From NCBI RefSeq assembly GCF_004522215.1, contig NZ_SDLR01000009.1:62279-126278 (forward strand): a stretch of 64,000 nt of DNA, written 5' to 3'. Numbering within the stretch: position 1 is the stretch's first letter; each line of letters opens with the position of its first letter. Below the pieces are notes generated by a model that saw only the letters and a list, made by a program, of their open reading frames with translations, was not told the origin of the DNA and did not search any database. The DNA is from Ammoniphilus sp. YIM 78166. Lineage in GTDB: Bacteria > Bacillota > Bacilli > Aneurinibacillales > RAOX-1. The position numbers were made by a program, and so were the translations under genes. This document shows positions 1 through 7,742 of the stretch, piece after piece.

Positions 1-61
1 CGAAAAATAATAGCTATTATCTACACCCTTTTACACAGTGAAGCATCGCTAATGTAACACT

Positions 62-105
62 AAAAAAAGAACAGGCATACGCGTGGCGTAGCCTGTTCTT
101 TTTTT
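62..105 (-). terminator. Rho-independent terminator after the YczE-like gene
   Basis: A 15-bp perfect inverted repeat (AAGAACAGGC core) with A and T tracts on the outside can terminate in both directions. It abuts the stop codon of the minus-strand membrane protein gene. Confidence 0.85.
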
Positions 106-767
106 TACGATCCATTAACTACAATCGGCTCTTTTGGAACCCGCCCAAACGACTTTGCCATTCGTTTTTCCCAAAATGGAATAGACCATTGGATGAGTGG
201 TCCTAAGAGAATAGCGATAAGGAAAGTACCTATGCTAACCGGTCCACCCATTAACCATCCAGCAAGCAGTACAGCTACTTCAATGGTAATCCGAGATCGC
301 TGAATGCTCCATCCCCATTTTTCGTTGATGGCTAACATCAAACTATCACGCGGTCCCGCTCCAAGCCTAGGCGAGATGTACATTCCAAAGCCAATGCCTA
401 TAATTAACAGCCCTAGTAAGAAGAAAAGACATTGCTTCCCTATCGTCTTCCATTCAGGAACGATATCTAACCAAAGAAACAGGTCAATAAATGCACCGAA
501 GAAAACGATGTTTAATACCGTTCCTAGGTTGGGCTTGATTTTAGCTATGAGGAAAGAAAGAATGATGACTATAGCCCCAACAATTTGTGTCCATATGCCA
601 ATCGTTAACCCAAACGTATAATACAGACCTATATGAAACGATTCCCAAGGAGCTACTCCAAGATTCGACCGAATGGTAAGAACGCTACCGAAAGCAATAA
701 CTACTAATCCTAAAAAGAACATGAAATAACGAACAAACAAGGTTTTATCAAAGGATTGCCTTTTCAT
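105..767 (-). CDS. YczE/YyaS/YitT-type integral membrane protein
   Basis: A hydrophobic protein of about 220 residues with five or six membrane segments. It has the paired family motifs: GVAPWESFHIGL near residue 44 and a second-half counterpart GAGPRDSLMLAI near residue 143. The family is widespread in Firmicutes and its transport role is not known. An upstream ATG at 785 is in frame, but the ATG at 767 has GGGGAG about 10 bases ahead and is preferred. The gene is monocistronic: a terminator follows directly and the upstream region is non-coding. Confidence 0.85.
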   Translation of the reverse strand: MKRQSFDKTLFVRYFMFFLGLVVIAFGSVLTIRSNLGVAPWESFHIGLYYTFGLTIGIWTQIVGAIVIILSFLIAKIKPNLGTVLNIVFFGAFIDLFLWLDIVPEWKTIGKQCLFFLLGLLIIGIGFGMYISPRLGAGPRDSLMLAINEKWGWSIQRSRITIEVAVLLAGWLMGGPVSIGTFLIAILLGPLIQWSIPFWEKRMAKSFGRVPKEPIVVNGS

Positions 768-866
768 TCTCCCCAAACTCCCCATTGTGATGAATTATAT
801 ATAGTATAGGTTGATCATATAATCTATCATTCTATCATGCCTGAAGTTAATTATCAAAAAACACTT

Positions 867-897
867 AAAAGCACCCCTCCATAGGGATGCTCTGTTT
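867..897 (-). terminator. Terminator hairpin, copy 1 of a 31-bp repeat
   Basis: The hairpin pairs AGCATCCCT with AGGGGTGCT and is followed on the minus strand by TTTT. The same 31 bases recur at 7397-7427. It can end transcription coming from the LarA-family gene, although 190 bases separate them. Confidence 0.6.
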
Positions 898-899
898 AT

Positions 900-980
900 T
901 CACTTCAGGGATACCCCCTCAGGTAGGGGACTGTCCCTCATCACAAAGTAAAGTACGGAGTACTTTACTGTTGCCGATTA
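900..980. repeat. 81-bp dispersed repeat, copy 1
   Basis: It is about 93% identical to 5971-6051 in the same orientation. It holds two hairpins: a GGGGACTGTCCC-type palindrome, and AGTAAAGTAC paired with GTACTTTACT around a GGA loop. No coding frame runs through it. It is probably a REP- or MITE-like intergenic element. Confidence 0.65.
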
Positions 981-1091
981 ATAATAATCGATCTAAGTCC
1001 TTTAAAAAATACATACTGGCAATATACCGGGATGACCGCATTTCGACCTTTATGCTCCGCACTCCCTCAACTTATCTTTTAGGGCTCCCCC

Positions 1092-2354
1092 CTATTCCTC
1101 TACATAGGGAATCGTTAAGGGACCCAGCGGCAGAACGGCTACTGTCATGTCTTCCCCATACTTCTTTTTTAATTCTTCTAATGTTTGCTCTATATCGCTG
1201 GAGGGCTCAAACATAGCTTGTTTCACTGTCTCTGAAGGCAAGGAAGAATACACATGGACATCAGCCCAAACCTGAATTACCGCTTGCTTTTGCACCTGCC
1301 ATTGATCAAAGACTTTAAAGGAAGGGTCATTAATCATCTGTAGAATTTCATGGGGGGTCTTCTGCATTCGCAAAATCTCCGCATAATTCCCGTGATTTGG
1401 CAAGCCGTCTATGCATTCTGCTGCACAGATAATCGTTCCGCCTTCCTTTACAATCTTGTGGGCAGCACTCATCCCCTTTACTGCTTGATAAAGATTTTGA
1501 TCTAACGGATACCCTGAATTCGAGGTAATTACAACATCAAAACGATGGTCACAGCGAATCATAGCATGCTCTTTGGCAAAGGCGCAACCACGGTCATGCG
1601 CCTCGAACAACGCTCCAGCAAAAACTGCGGTAATTTCCTTTTCTCGATTAAGCGTGACATTCAACAGGAAGTCAGGGGGACACATCCGATTCACTTCTCG
1701 AGCCATGTCTTGTACCGGATTATCGACCATATTTCCCCAAGTAGATAAGGGATCCCCGATCATTCTGGCATTATGAAAGGTCATGATTGTTTCAATTCCG
1801 GCAATCCCAGGCATAATCCCTTTCGGTCCGCCCGAGAAGCCAGCAAAAAAGTGCGGTTCAATAAAGCCCGTAGCAATTTTAAAATCAGCTTCCACGTACT
1901 CCTTGTTTAAGTAGGCGTCACAGCCAAAGCGACTCTCTCCTACTTTCACCAGTTCGTCTCTGTTATGGCAGTGATGGTTGATGACTCTTATGTTATCGAC
2001 AACCCATTCCCCAAGCATCTGAATGAATTCTTCCCGCGTTTGATCCCGGTGTGTTCCTGTCCCGTTAATGATCACAAAATTTTCAAGCGGAACGTGGGAA
2101 AGCTCCTTTAGCAGCCAAGGAACTAACTTATGATTGGGAGTCGGCCGGGTAATGTCACTAATAACGATGGCTACCTTGTCGGTTTCCTTCACTCTACCGC
2201 GAAGAGGCGCACTTTCAATAGGGTTTCTTAAAGCCTCGAGTACAGCCCCCTCTTCCTCTTCTAATCCCGGCAGATTTTTGGGCTCGATGATAACGGAATT
2301 TTCAGGCAGTTCAATGGATAGACCTTCTTTTCCATAAAGTAATGTCGTTTTCAT
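1092..2354 (-). CDS. larA: Nickel-dependent lactate racemase family protein (LarA)
   Basis: A 420-residue LarA-family protein. The family uses a nickel-pincer cofactor covalently bound to a lysine to racemise or epimerise 2-hydroxy acids. The residues that act in Lactobacillus plantarum LarA are all present at a constant offset of six: His102 (in GTGTHR), His168 and Lys178 (EPHFFAGFSGGPKGIMPG), and His194 (FHNARM). The start is supported by AAGGAGG about six bases upstream. No larB, larC or larE cofactor genes are in the window, so cofactor supply must come from elsewhere. The family is broader than lactate racemase, so the substrate is open. Confidence 0.85.
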   Translation of the reverse strand: MKTTLLYGKEGLSIELPENSVIIEPKNLPGLEEEEGAVLEALRNPIESAPLRGRVKETDKVAIVISDITRPTPNHKLVPWLLKELSHVPLENFVIINGTGTHRDQTREEFIQMLGEWVVDNIRVINHHCHNRDELVKVGESRFGCDAYLNKEYVEADFKIATGFIEPHFFAGFSGGPKGIMPGIAGIETIMTFHNARMIGDPLSTWGNMVDNPVQDMAREVNRMCPPDFLLNVTLNREKEITAVFAGALFEAHDRGCAFAKEHAMIRCDHRFDVVITSNSGYPLDQNLYQAVKGMSAAHKIVKEGGTIICAAECIDGLPNHGNYAEILRMQKTPHEILQMINDPSFKVFDQWQVQKQAVIQVWADVHVYSSLPSETVKQAMFEPSSDIEQTLEELKKKYGEDMTVAVLPLGPLTIPYVEE

Positions 2355-2496
2355 AGTTGCCTCCTTTATGACCAGCTCGTTTCATCGCATCCGCTAACGA
2401 CATGGACATGCTTACAATGCATTTTACATATTCGACAAAGGAGGGGAATATCCTCCCTTGTCCAACCCTTGCATAGATCAGGGTACGAGCGCTAGC

Positions 2497-2667
2497 TCAA
2501 AACTCGCCGGGTGTAATGAAATCAAGCTTCGTGACGCCGGGGTCCGAATTGTCTTTCGAATTACGAATGAAGTGGTCGAAGTCCTGCGGGTGGTTTATAT
2601 CTTGAGCATCGAAAAAAGAAGTGATGACTTTGTTTTCAAGATCTCCTACATCGTTTTCTCAAAATGA
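2497..2667 (+). pseudogene. RelE/ParE-family toxin, C-terminal remnant
   Basis: The plus-strand frame reads KLAGCNEIKLRDAGVRIVFR, then a beta-strand segment, then IEKRSDDFVFKIS. This follows the RelE pattern (core CxKIKLxxxGYRLVY, then GKRERxxVY). The N-terminal half is missing and no antitoxin gene lies next to it. The frame has an ATG at 2458, but the residues before SKLAG are not RelE-like. It is probably inactive: a scar left of the IS element. Confidence 0.55.
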
Positions 2668-2742
2668 AGCGACAGTCAAAAGAGGAGCTGAAATCTCTCC
2701 TTTCAAAAGGAACCAAGAGAATGATCCATATAGAGATGAATA

Positions 2743-2749
2743 ACCACCG
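2743..2749. repeat. Target-site duplication, left copy (ACCACCG)
   Basis: ACCACCG stands immediately outside the left IS end and again at 4433-4439 outside the right end. The exact flanking duplication defines the element borders. Confidence 0.7.
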
Positions 2750-4432
2750 AAAAACAAGCCCAGTCTGCTGCCCAATGTCATTAAGTTAAGCTCAAAGACA
2801 AAAATGAAATCCAAAACGGCATAGGAAAAAGTCCCATGCCGTTTCTTTTTTTGTTTAAGCAAGGAAAAATGCGTACAGCAAACAAAGCGGAAGGAATATC
2901 CGCTTTAAAAATGTTCATGTGTAACGAATTATGCTACTCTGTAGACGAAGCTAACAGCTGATTTGCTACGGATTTTGCGCGTATTCGTTTGCTCTTGGCG
3001 AAGAGGTCGAATCGGCAAAATGTTTTTGCGAATCAGTGCTTCAACATCTGGCGGGGGTTCATCGTCCCGTGAGCGCAGGAAATGTCTACAAACGTGAACG
3101 GCAACCGTGAAGTTGACTTGGTATTGGTGCCGTTTATTCATTTGGGAAATGACTACGTGCGAGGTAATCATTCTTGCAAAATTGCATGATCATTCTTGCA
3201 AAAATCTCTTGGATGATGGACTCTTGTCTCTTTGCGTGAAAATGGGTCAGACCGACAGTGTATTTTAATGCCCTGAAAGAGGTCTCAATGCCCCATCGCA
3301 TGTTATAAATAGACTTGATTTCATCCGGTGAGAAATCAACGGCAGAAAGATTGGTAATGACGGTTTCATATGTGTAATTAGGCAAGACGAAACGAACAAC
3401 CCGAAAGGTAATCGGGTAAAATAAGTTCTCATGCAAATCCAAAAAATCAAATGTAGATGTGGAAGGGACGAACTTGTAAATCTCGGGATGTGCCTTGACC
3501 TCTTTGGTTTGTTTTTTGGTGAGTGTCAGATGAACGTCCATATCAAACTCTCCGCTAGAGGGCAAACGCAAGCCCGAAAGAATACCATTGGAATTCGTAT
3601 CCTTTACCCGTATGACATAGTTCCACCCTTTCTGTTCAATATGCGCGAAATTGTTGTAACTTTCATAACCTCTATCGGCAGTAATAATGGTTTTGCCTTT
3701 GATGGGGGAACGGTCAACCATATCTGCCAATGCCCTTCCCTCATTGCACAACCTTCGTGGCTGAACAATGGCATCAACGTAAAGTCTGTTGCACAAATCA
3801 TAGGCTGCGTTCAAATGCAAAAGGTTATAGCCCTTCGTGTTTGATTGACTTTGAAAATAGGTGTCGGTGTCCGCAGGATCAGTTGTAATATGCAAATCCG
3901 AACCGTCAACGGCAAGTAATCGATACCCTCTGTAGTCCTTGATATCCGTATACGATTGCGTAAATTCGTGAAACAAGAATTCCACAGCAGACGGCAGGAT
4001 TTTATTCCTCTGTTGGACAAAGGCAGAAGTGGTTGCGGTGTTTACGTCATAGCCCTGCGACTCCAAGAGTTCCTTATATATGCTATTACCTCCCATTGAG
4101 ATCAGGAGTTTCATAACCATTTCAAAGGACAGCTTTTTCTTCCGGGTAAAATCTTTTTCAGGGTTTTTGACATAAGGTGTTGGTGCCGCTGCCATTTCTC
4201 GTATGAGGGATGTCAGCGTTTTCTTTAGCGAGTTTGCGTACTCATTCATTGGCGTAACCTCCTCGTTTTTCAAGGGGCTTCGCCACACACTTTCACCTGT
4301 TTGTCAAGTTCTTTTTTCTTATTTCGTGCAAAAAAAAGAGCGGGCTATCTTTTCGATAACCTGCTCTTTACTTGATTTTTGATCTTGCACCTTAACTTAA
4401 TGACATTGGGCTGCTGCCTGGGCTTATGTTTT
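2750..4432 (-). mobile_element. IS4-like insertion sequence, 1683 bp
   Basis: The ends are matching inverted repeats that read inward AAAA-ACA-AGCCCAG, then a short variable stretch, then GCCCAATGTCATTAAGTTAAG. The left repeat covers 2750-2791 and the right 4390-4432. ACCACCG flanks both ends. Inside are one DDE transposase gene and two terminator hairpins, at about 2813-2846 and 4332-4372, which would insulate it from outside transcription. The element sits just past the stop of the aldo/keto reductase gene. The 7-bp duplication suggests a subgroup other than IS231, which makes longer duplications. Confidence 0.8.
2929..4249 (-). pseudogene. IS4-family transposase, frameshifted near the C-terminus
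   Basis: DDE transposase of the IS4 family. The first Asp is in LLAVDGSD, the second in ITADRGYES, and the Glu lies in the signature Y-x2-R-x3-E-x6-K (YNMRWGIETSFRALK). The start at 4249 has GGAGG seven bases ahead. The main frame runs off at 3134. The true C-terminus (VNFTVAVHVCRHFLR to VSFVYRVA) continues in another frame from about 3171 to 2929. A 15-base direct repeat (TTTTGCAAGAATGAT) lies at the break, suggesting slippage. It is probably inactive unless the shift is a sequencing error or is programmed. Confidence 0.8.
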
Positions 4433-4439
4433 ACCACCG
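4433..4439. repeat. Target-site duplication, right copy (ACCACCG)
   Basis: This is the right-hand partner of 2743-2749 and marks the outer limit of the IS. Confidence 0.7.
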
Positions 4440-4454
4440 GAGTACCCACTCTCA

Positions 4455-5432
4455 TTAATGACCAAGGACGGGGTGTGGCACGTAAGGTTCTTCCAGACCG
4501 GAAATTTCCTCAGCAGTCAACTGCAAAGAAAGAGCCTTCACTGCATCGTCTAGATGATGCATTTTCATTGCGCCTATGATTGGGGCGGTAACAGGTGTCT
4601 TCTGCAACACCCAGGCGAGTGCCACCTGAGCACGCGGAACGCCACGCTTTTCTGCAATTTCCGCTAACCGCTCTACTACTTTGCGGTCCGCTTCCATCGT
4701 AGCCGCATATAAATGTTTGCCGAATTCATCTGTTTTTGAGCGATAGCTCGTTTCTTCCCAGTCACGGGTTAGACGGCCTCTGGCAAGCGGACTCCATGGT
4801 ATGACGCCTATTTTTTCAGATTGGCATAGGGGCAGCATTTCACGTTCCTCTTCGCGATATAGGAGGTTCAGATGATTTTGCATGGATACAAATCGGGTCC
4901 ACCCGTTTCTTTCAGCTACATGAAGAGCTTTAAGAAACTGCCAAGCATACATTGAGGAAGCTCCAATATATCTTGCCTTCCCAGATTTTACTACATCATG
5001 CAGTGCTTCCATCGTTTCTTCTATCGGTGTGTTATCATCCCATCGGTGGATTTGGTAAAGATCAACATAATCAGTTCCTAATCTCCGAAGACTGTTATCT
5101 ATTTCGGTCATGATCGCCTTTCGAGAGAGTCCCTTTCCGTTTGGTCCATGGTGCATCATACCATAAACCTTTGTAGCGATAACGATTTCATCGCGTCTAA
5201 CATACTCTTTAAGAATCCGGCCTAATATTTCCTCACCGGTCCCATCTGAGTATACATTTGCTGTATCAAAGAAGTTAATGCCATATTCAATGGCTTGTCT
5301 GATAATGGGGCGGCTCATTTCCTCATTTAATACCCAGCCATGCGTTCCCCGCTCTGGTACACCAAAACTCATGCCTCCTAAACAAAGGCGAGAAACATCC
5401 AATCCTGTATGCCCTAATTTTACATAATCCAT
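4455..5432 (-). CDS. Aldo/keto reductase
   Basis: A 325-residue NADPH-dependent aldo/keto reductase, a TIM barrel that reduces aldehydes and ketones. The catalytic tetrad is visible as Asp56, Tyr61, Lys88 and His129 (FFDTANVY, IATKV, YQIHRWD). The sequence resembles the YajO/AKR11-like bacterial members. It stands alone, ends 15 bases from an IS target duplication, and has a weak AGGGAAAG site upstream. Nothing in the context gives the substrate. Confidence 0.9.
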   Translation of the reverse strand: MDYVKLGHTGLDVSRLCLGGMSFGVPERGTHGWVLNEEMSRPIIRQAIEYGINFFDTANVYSDGTGEEILGRILKEYVRRDEIVIATKVYGMMHHGPNGKGLSRKAIMTEIDNSLRRLGTDYVDLYQIHRWDDNTPIEETMEALHDVVKSGKARYIGASSMYAWQFLKALHVAERNGWTRFVSMQNHLNLLYREEEREMLPLCQSEKIGVIPWSPLARGRLTRDWEETSYRSKTDEFGKHLYAATMEADRKVVERLAEIAEKRGVPRAQVALAWVLQKTPVTAPIIGAMKMHHLDDAVKALSLQLTAEEISGLEEPYVPHPVLGH

Positions 5433-5538
5433 AATCTTCTTTCCCTACTTTCTATCGAGCATTTTTTGTAGTTCATCACTTTTACATTCTTGTTAAGTAT
5501 AAATTGCACTCTGTTTCGATAAGGAATAAGATTATACC

Positions 5539-5688
5539 TCAAGTTTTCCATTTCCGGCTCATCTCTTCTAAATCTTGTTCTTTGAGTGAGATCCATAGAT
5601 TGAGCGCATGGTCAAGCAACCTATGAAATCGTTCACTATACCCTTTATTGTATATAAAAGATGAGACAGGAAATGGTCTAGCTGTCAT
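5539..5688 (-). other. Possible 49-residue ORF, origin unknown
   Basis: An ATG-started frame encodes a charged peptide (NKGYSERFHRLLDHALNLW, then EEMSRKWKT). The composition looks coding but no family is recognised and no good ribosome site is seen. It sits in a decayed gap and may be the tail of a lost gene. Confidence 0.25.
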
Positions 5689-5801
5689 TATATATATTCA
5701 TTCTTATTCCTCTTCAAACACCTTGTTAAATCCTTCCAAGAAACGTATTCTCTTTTATGATACTGATTAGTTTCCATATTTTCAATAATCAATCTTTAAA
5801 A

Positions 5802-5971
5802 TCATATAGATATCCGTAATTTGGCGGGTGCTGTACTTGACATATAAATCGCTTCCTCTGGGGTGGCAATTCCCCACTCGACGACGTTTTTGACCGCATC
5901 TATTAATTTCAAAATGCTTCCTGCTAAACTCCCAGTTTCCAAGCGGGCGCATCCCATCTTTCACTTTTGTT
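5802..5971 (-). pseudogene. N-acetylglucosamine-6-phosphate deacetylase (NagA), C-terminal remnant
   Basis: The frame reads ARLETGSLAGSILKL, then AVKNVVEWGIATPEEAI, then SSTAPAKLRI. This is the conserved C-terminal block of NagA (LAGS, NVVEWG, PEEAI, PAK). The stretch just before it (VKDG) lies in another frame, so at least one indel is present. The remnant stops early and has lost its metal-binding N-terminal domain. It directly abuts copy 2 of the 81-bp repeat. Confidence 0.7.
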
Positions 5972-6051
5972 CACTTCGGGGATACCCCCTCAGGTAGGGG
6001 ACTGGCCCTCGTCACAAAGTAAAGTGCGGAGTACTTTACTGTTAGCGATTA
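5971..6051. repeat. 81-bp dispersed repeat, copy 2
   Basis: Second copy of the element at 900-980 with only scattered substitutions. Both internal hairpins are kept, although the AGTAAAGTAC arm has one change here. Confidence 0.65.
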
Positions 6052-6206
6052 TGTGTAACTAGCTCTACGAGTCGTCTAGTCTTTATCTTACTTACTGTAG
6101 CCCATATTACTTCCCTCAGTCTTAGTTTATTTCTTCAAGCATCTCATTTTTTAAAAACAAGGCTCCATCTCAACCACGTTAGGTTCAGATAGAGCCTTTT
6201 CTTTTA

Positions 6207-6611
6207 TCATTCTGATTCATGTCTAAAGCGTTCTAATAAAAAAAGATACGTTTTTTCCATCTCGGGGTAATTTGCCTGAATGTGATGATAGATCCGTTTG
6301 GCTATCTCCTCATCATAACCATGCGAGGTTTCATTCCGATCACGAAGCATTTGCAGCCATGCAGCCTCATTATCAATCCAGCGAACCTCAAAAGCTTTTT
6401 TCAGACACTCTTTCGGTGTAGTAGCCTCGATTCCCTCGGATGAAAGGAGTCGTTTTATGGTTTTCCAAAATAGCTCAATGCAAAATTCAAATCGATGAAT
6501 GGTACCATCAATATACAGACTATTTGTGGGCGTCTCGTCTAAAGCTTCCTTCAACCGTTCAAGAGCCCTTCCCAAATTCGCTAGGCTTTGCTGAATCTTG
6601 GCTTCGTTCAT
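6207..6611 (-). CDS. HI0074-type HEPN protein, partner of an MNT nucleotidyltransferase
   Basis: A 134-residue all-helical protein of the HI0074 / HEPN substrate-binding family. It carries the HEPN motif R-x4-H as RNETSH, in DRNETSHGYDEE. In complete MntA/HepT-type pairs, a nucleotidyltransferase modifies a HEPN RNase. The start has GGGAGGG nine bases ahead and lies inside the end of the upstream partner gene, indicating translational coupling. That partner is truncated, so this protein may be an unguarded HEPN or have lost activity. Confidence 0.8.
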   Translation of the reverse strand: MNEAKIQQSLANLGRALERLKEALDETPTNSLYIDGTIHRFEFCIELFWKTIKRLLSSEGIEATTPKECLKKAFEVRWIDNEAAWLQMLRDRNETSHGYDEEIAKRIYHHIQANYPEMEKTYLFLLERFRHESE

Positions 6612-6768
6612 AGAGTACCCTCCCTTCTTCTTCCACCCGTTTACGCAAAGCTTCCGATGCTTCCTCCCAAAGAATCACATTAATAGAGAGTAGGGTATTC
6701 GTTTCCTCCTTCATACGAAAAACAAAGTCCAACCAATCTACCTGAGTCATCCTACCCAATGTTGGCAC
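6559..6768 (-). pseudogene. MNT-type nucleotidyltransferase, C-terminal remnant
   Basis: The frame contains QVDWLDFVFRMKEET, then INVILWEEASEALRKRV, then EEEGRVLYER. This is the C-terminal third of HI0073/MNT-type minimal nucleotidyltransferases. The catalytic part (GSxxRG and DxD) would have to lie upstream, but only 54 bases separate this frame from the lspA stop and they do not encode it. The enzyme is therefore headless. A short start such as ATG at 6750 would give a peptide without catalytic residues. Confidence 0.65.
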
Positions 6769-6822
6769 ACTACTAAACGAAGCTAACGATCTCCCCCGGG
6801 TTATGAGGAATAGAACATTTTG

Positions 6823-7281
6823 CTACGTACTTCTGCAGGAGAATCTAACCTTACTTTTCACCCAACTAACGACCCCATAAATAATAAGAAGTAATACCCC
6901 CACCTCGATAGCGTGGTCGGCCAAGTTAAGAATTCCACCAGAGCGAATGATAAAGTCTGTCACCTGCCCAAATAGGAATCTATCAATGCCATTTCCAATG
7001 GCTCCTCCGACTAGGAATCCAAAGCTACAATCGATGAGAACGCCCTTCATTTCTCCGGTTCTGCGGAAATATAAAACACCGATCACGAAAAACACAGCCA
7101 CAACTCCGAAGAGTCGTGCATAGCCTGGAAATAATCCTCCTGCCATCCCGCTATTTTCGATATGTGTGAACTGTATTCCCCATAATGTAAAAGTTTCATT
7201 GATATCAATGTAAGCTCGAATAAGATATTTAGAAAGCTGGTCCATCACAATAACGAGGATTGCAATTACATAAAATAGCAT
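6823..7281 (-). CDS. lspA: Lipoprotein signal peptidase (signal peptidase II)
   Basis: A 152-residue membrane aspartyl protease that removes signal peptides from prolipoproteins after lipidation. It has four membrane segments. The catalytic aspartates are Asp100 in GNGIDRFLFGQVTDF and Asp122 in NLADHAIEVG. The N-terminal MDQLSK and central ENSGMAGG motifs are also present. ADHAI in place of the usual AD(S/T)AI is a mild variation. It is not next to the usual ileS or rluD neighbours, so it may be a second, non-housekeeping copy. Confidence 0.9.
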   Translation of the reverse strand: MLFYVIAILVIVMDQLSKYLIRAYIDINETFTLWGIQFTHIENSGMAGGLFPGYARLFGVVAVFFVIGVLYFRRTGEMKGVLIDCSFGFLVGGAIGNGIDRFLFGQVTDFIIRSGGILNLADHAIEVGVLLLIIYGVVSWVKSKVRFSCRST

Positions 7282-7390
7282 GTATTGTCCTTCTTTCTTG
7301 CAGAATCATTTGCTCCTATCTATTAGTATAATGGATTGCTATTTTGAAAGCCATCAACGGAGATGTTACCGTAGCTCGGTGAATCCCCCA

Positions 7391-7431
7391 AAAAGCAAAA
7401 GCACCCCTCCATAGGGATGCTCTGTTTTGTC
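7391..7431 (-). terminator. Terminator of the catabolic operon, copy 2 of the 31-bp repeat
   Basis: The hairpin AGCATCCCT/AGGGGTGCT followed by TTTTGCTTTTT on the minus strand lies just past the YciI-like stop. The core 31 bases equal those at 867-897. Confidence 0.75.
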
Positions 7432-7451
7432 GTTTTTACTTTTTGTCAAAC

Positions 7452-7718
7452 TTATCGCGGTCTTAGCACGTTCCATTCTTTCAGCTCTAACCTGCGAACT
7501 CCCTCGAGCACATGCGGGTCATTTTCAGCCATCTCCTGCGCTTCTTCCCGTGTGTCGGCGATGTAGATGACTAGGCCACCGGAGCCATCCGCGAAGGGCC
7601 CTCGGCCAAAGATTTTTCCTTGCTGATCCAATTGATCAAGATAAGCAATGTGGCGCGGCAAAACTTCCTTATTTTTTTCTGCATCAAGCATATGCAACAT
7701 GGCTGTATAATAAGGTAT
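7452..7718 (-). CDS. YciI-family protein, last gene of the catabolic operon
   Basis: A small ferredoxin-like alpha/beta protein of the YCII family (DUF1330-like fold). The motifs are RHIAYLDQLDQQGKIFGRGP, DGSGGL and EEAQEMAENDPHV. An ATG at 7700 would give 82 residues but lacks the first strand and a ribosome site. The sequence GGAGG lies eight bases ahead of an ATA codon at 7718 that begins the expected PYYTAMLHMLDA. Either ATA is a rare start codon or an ATG has mutated. YciI proteins often act beside aromatic-ring enzymes, but no specific reaction can be given. Confidence 0.75.
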   Translation of the reverse strand: MPYYTAMLHMLDAEKNKEVLPRHIAYLDQLDQQGKIFGRGPFADGSGGLVIYIADTREEAQEMAENDPHVLEGVRRLELKEWNVLRPR

Positions 7719-7742
7719 TGGGGGTTCCTCCTTCGAATCAGA

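Noticed and set aside
304..621. Plus-strand frame over the YczE-like gene
   Set aside because: It lies entirely inside a convincing membrane-protein gene on the other strand and has no ribosome site or family motifs.
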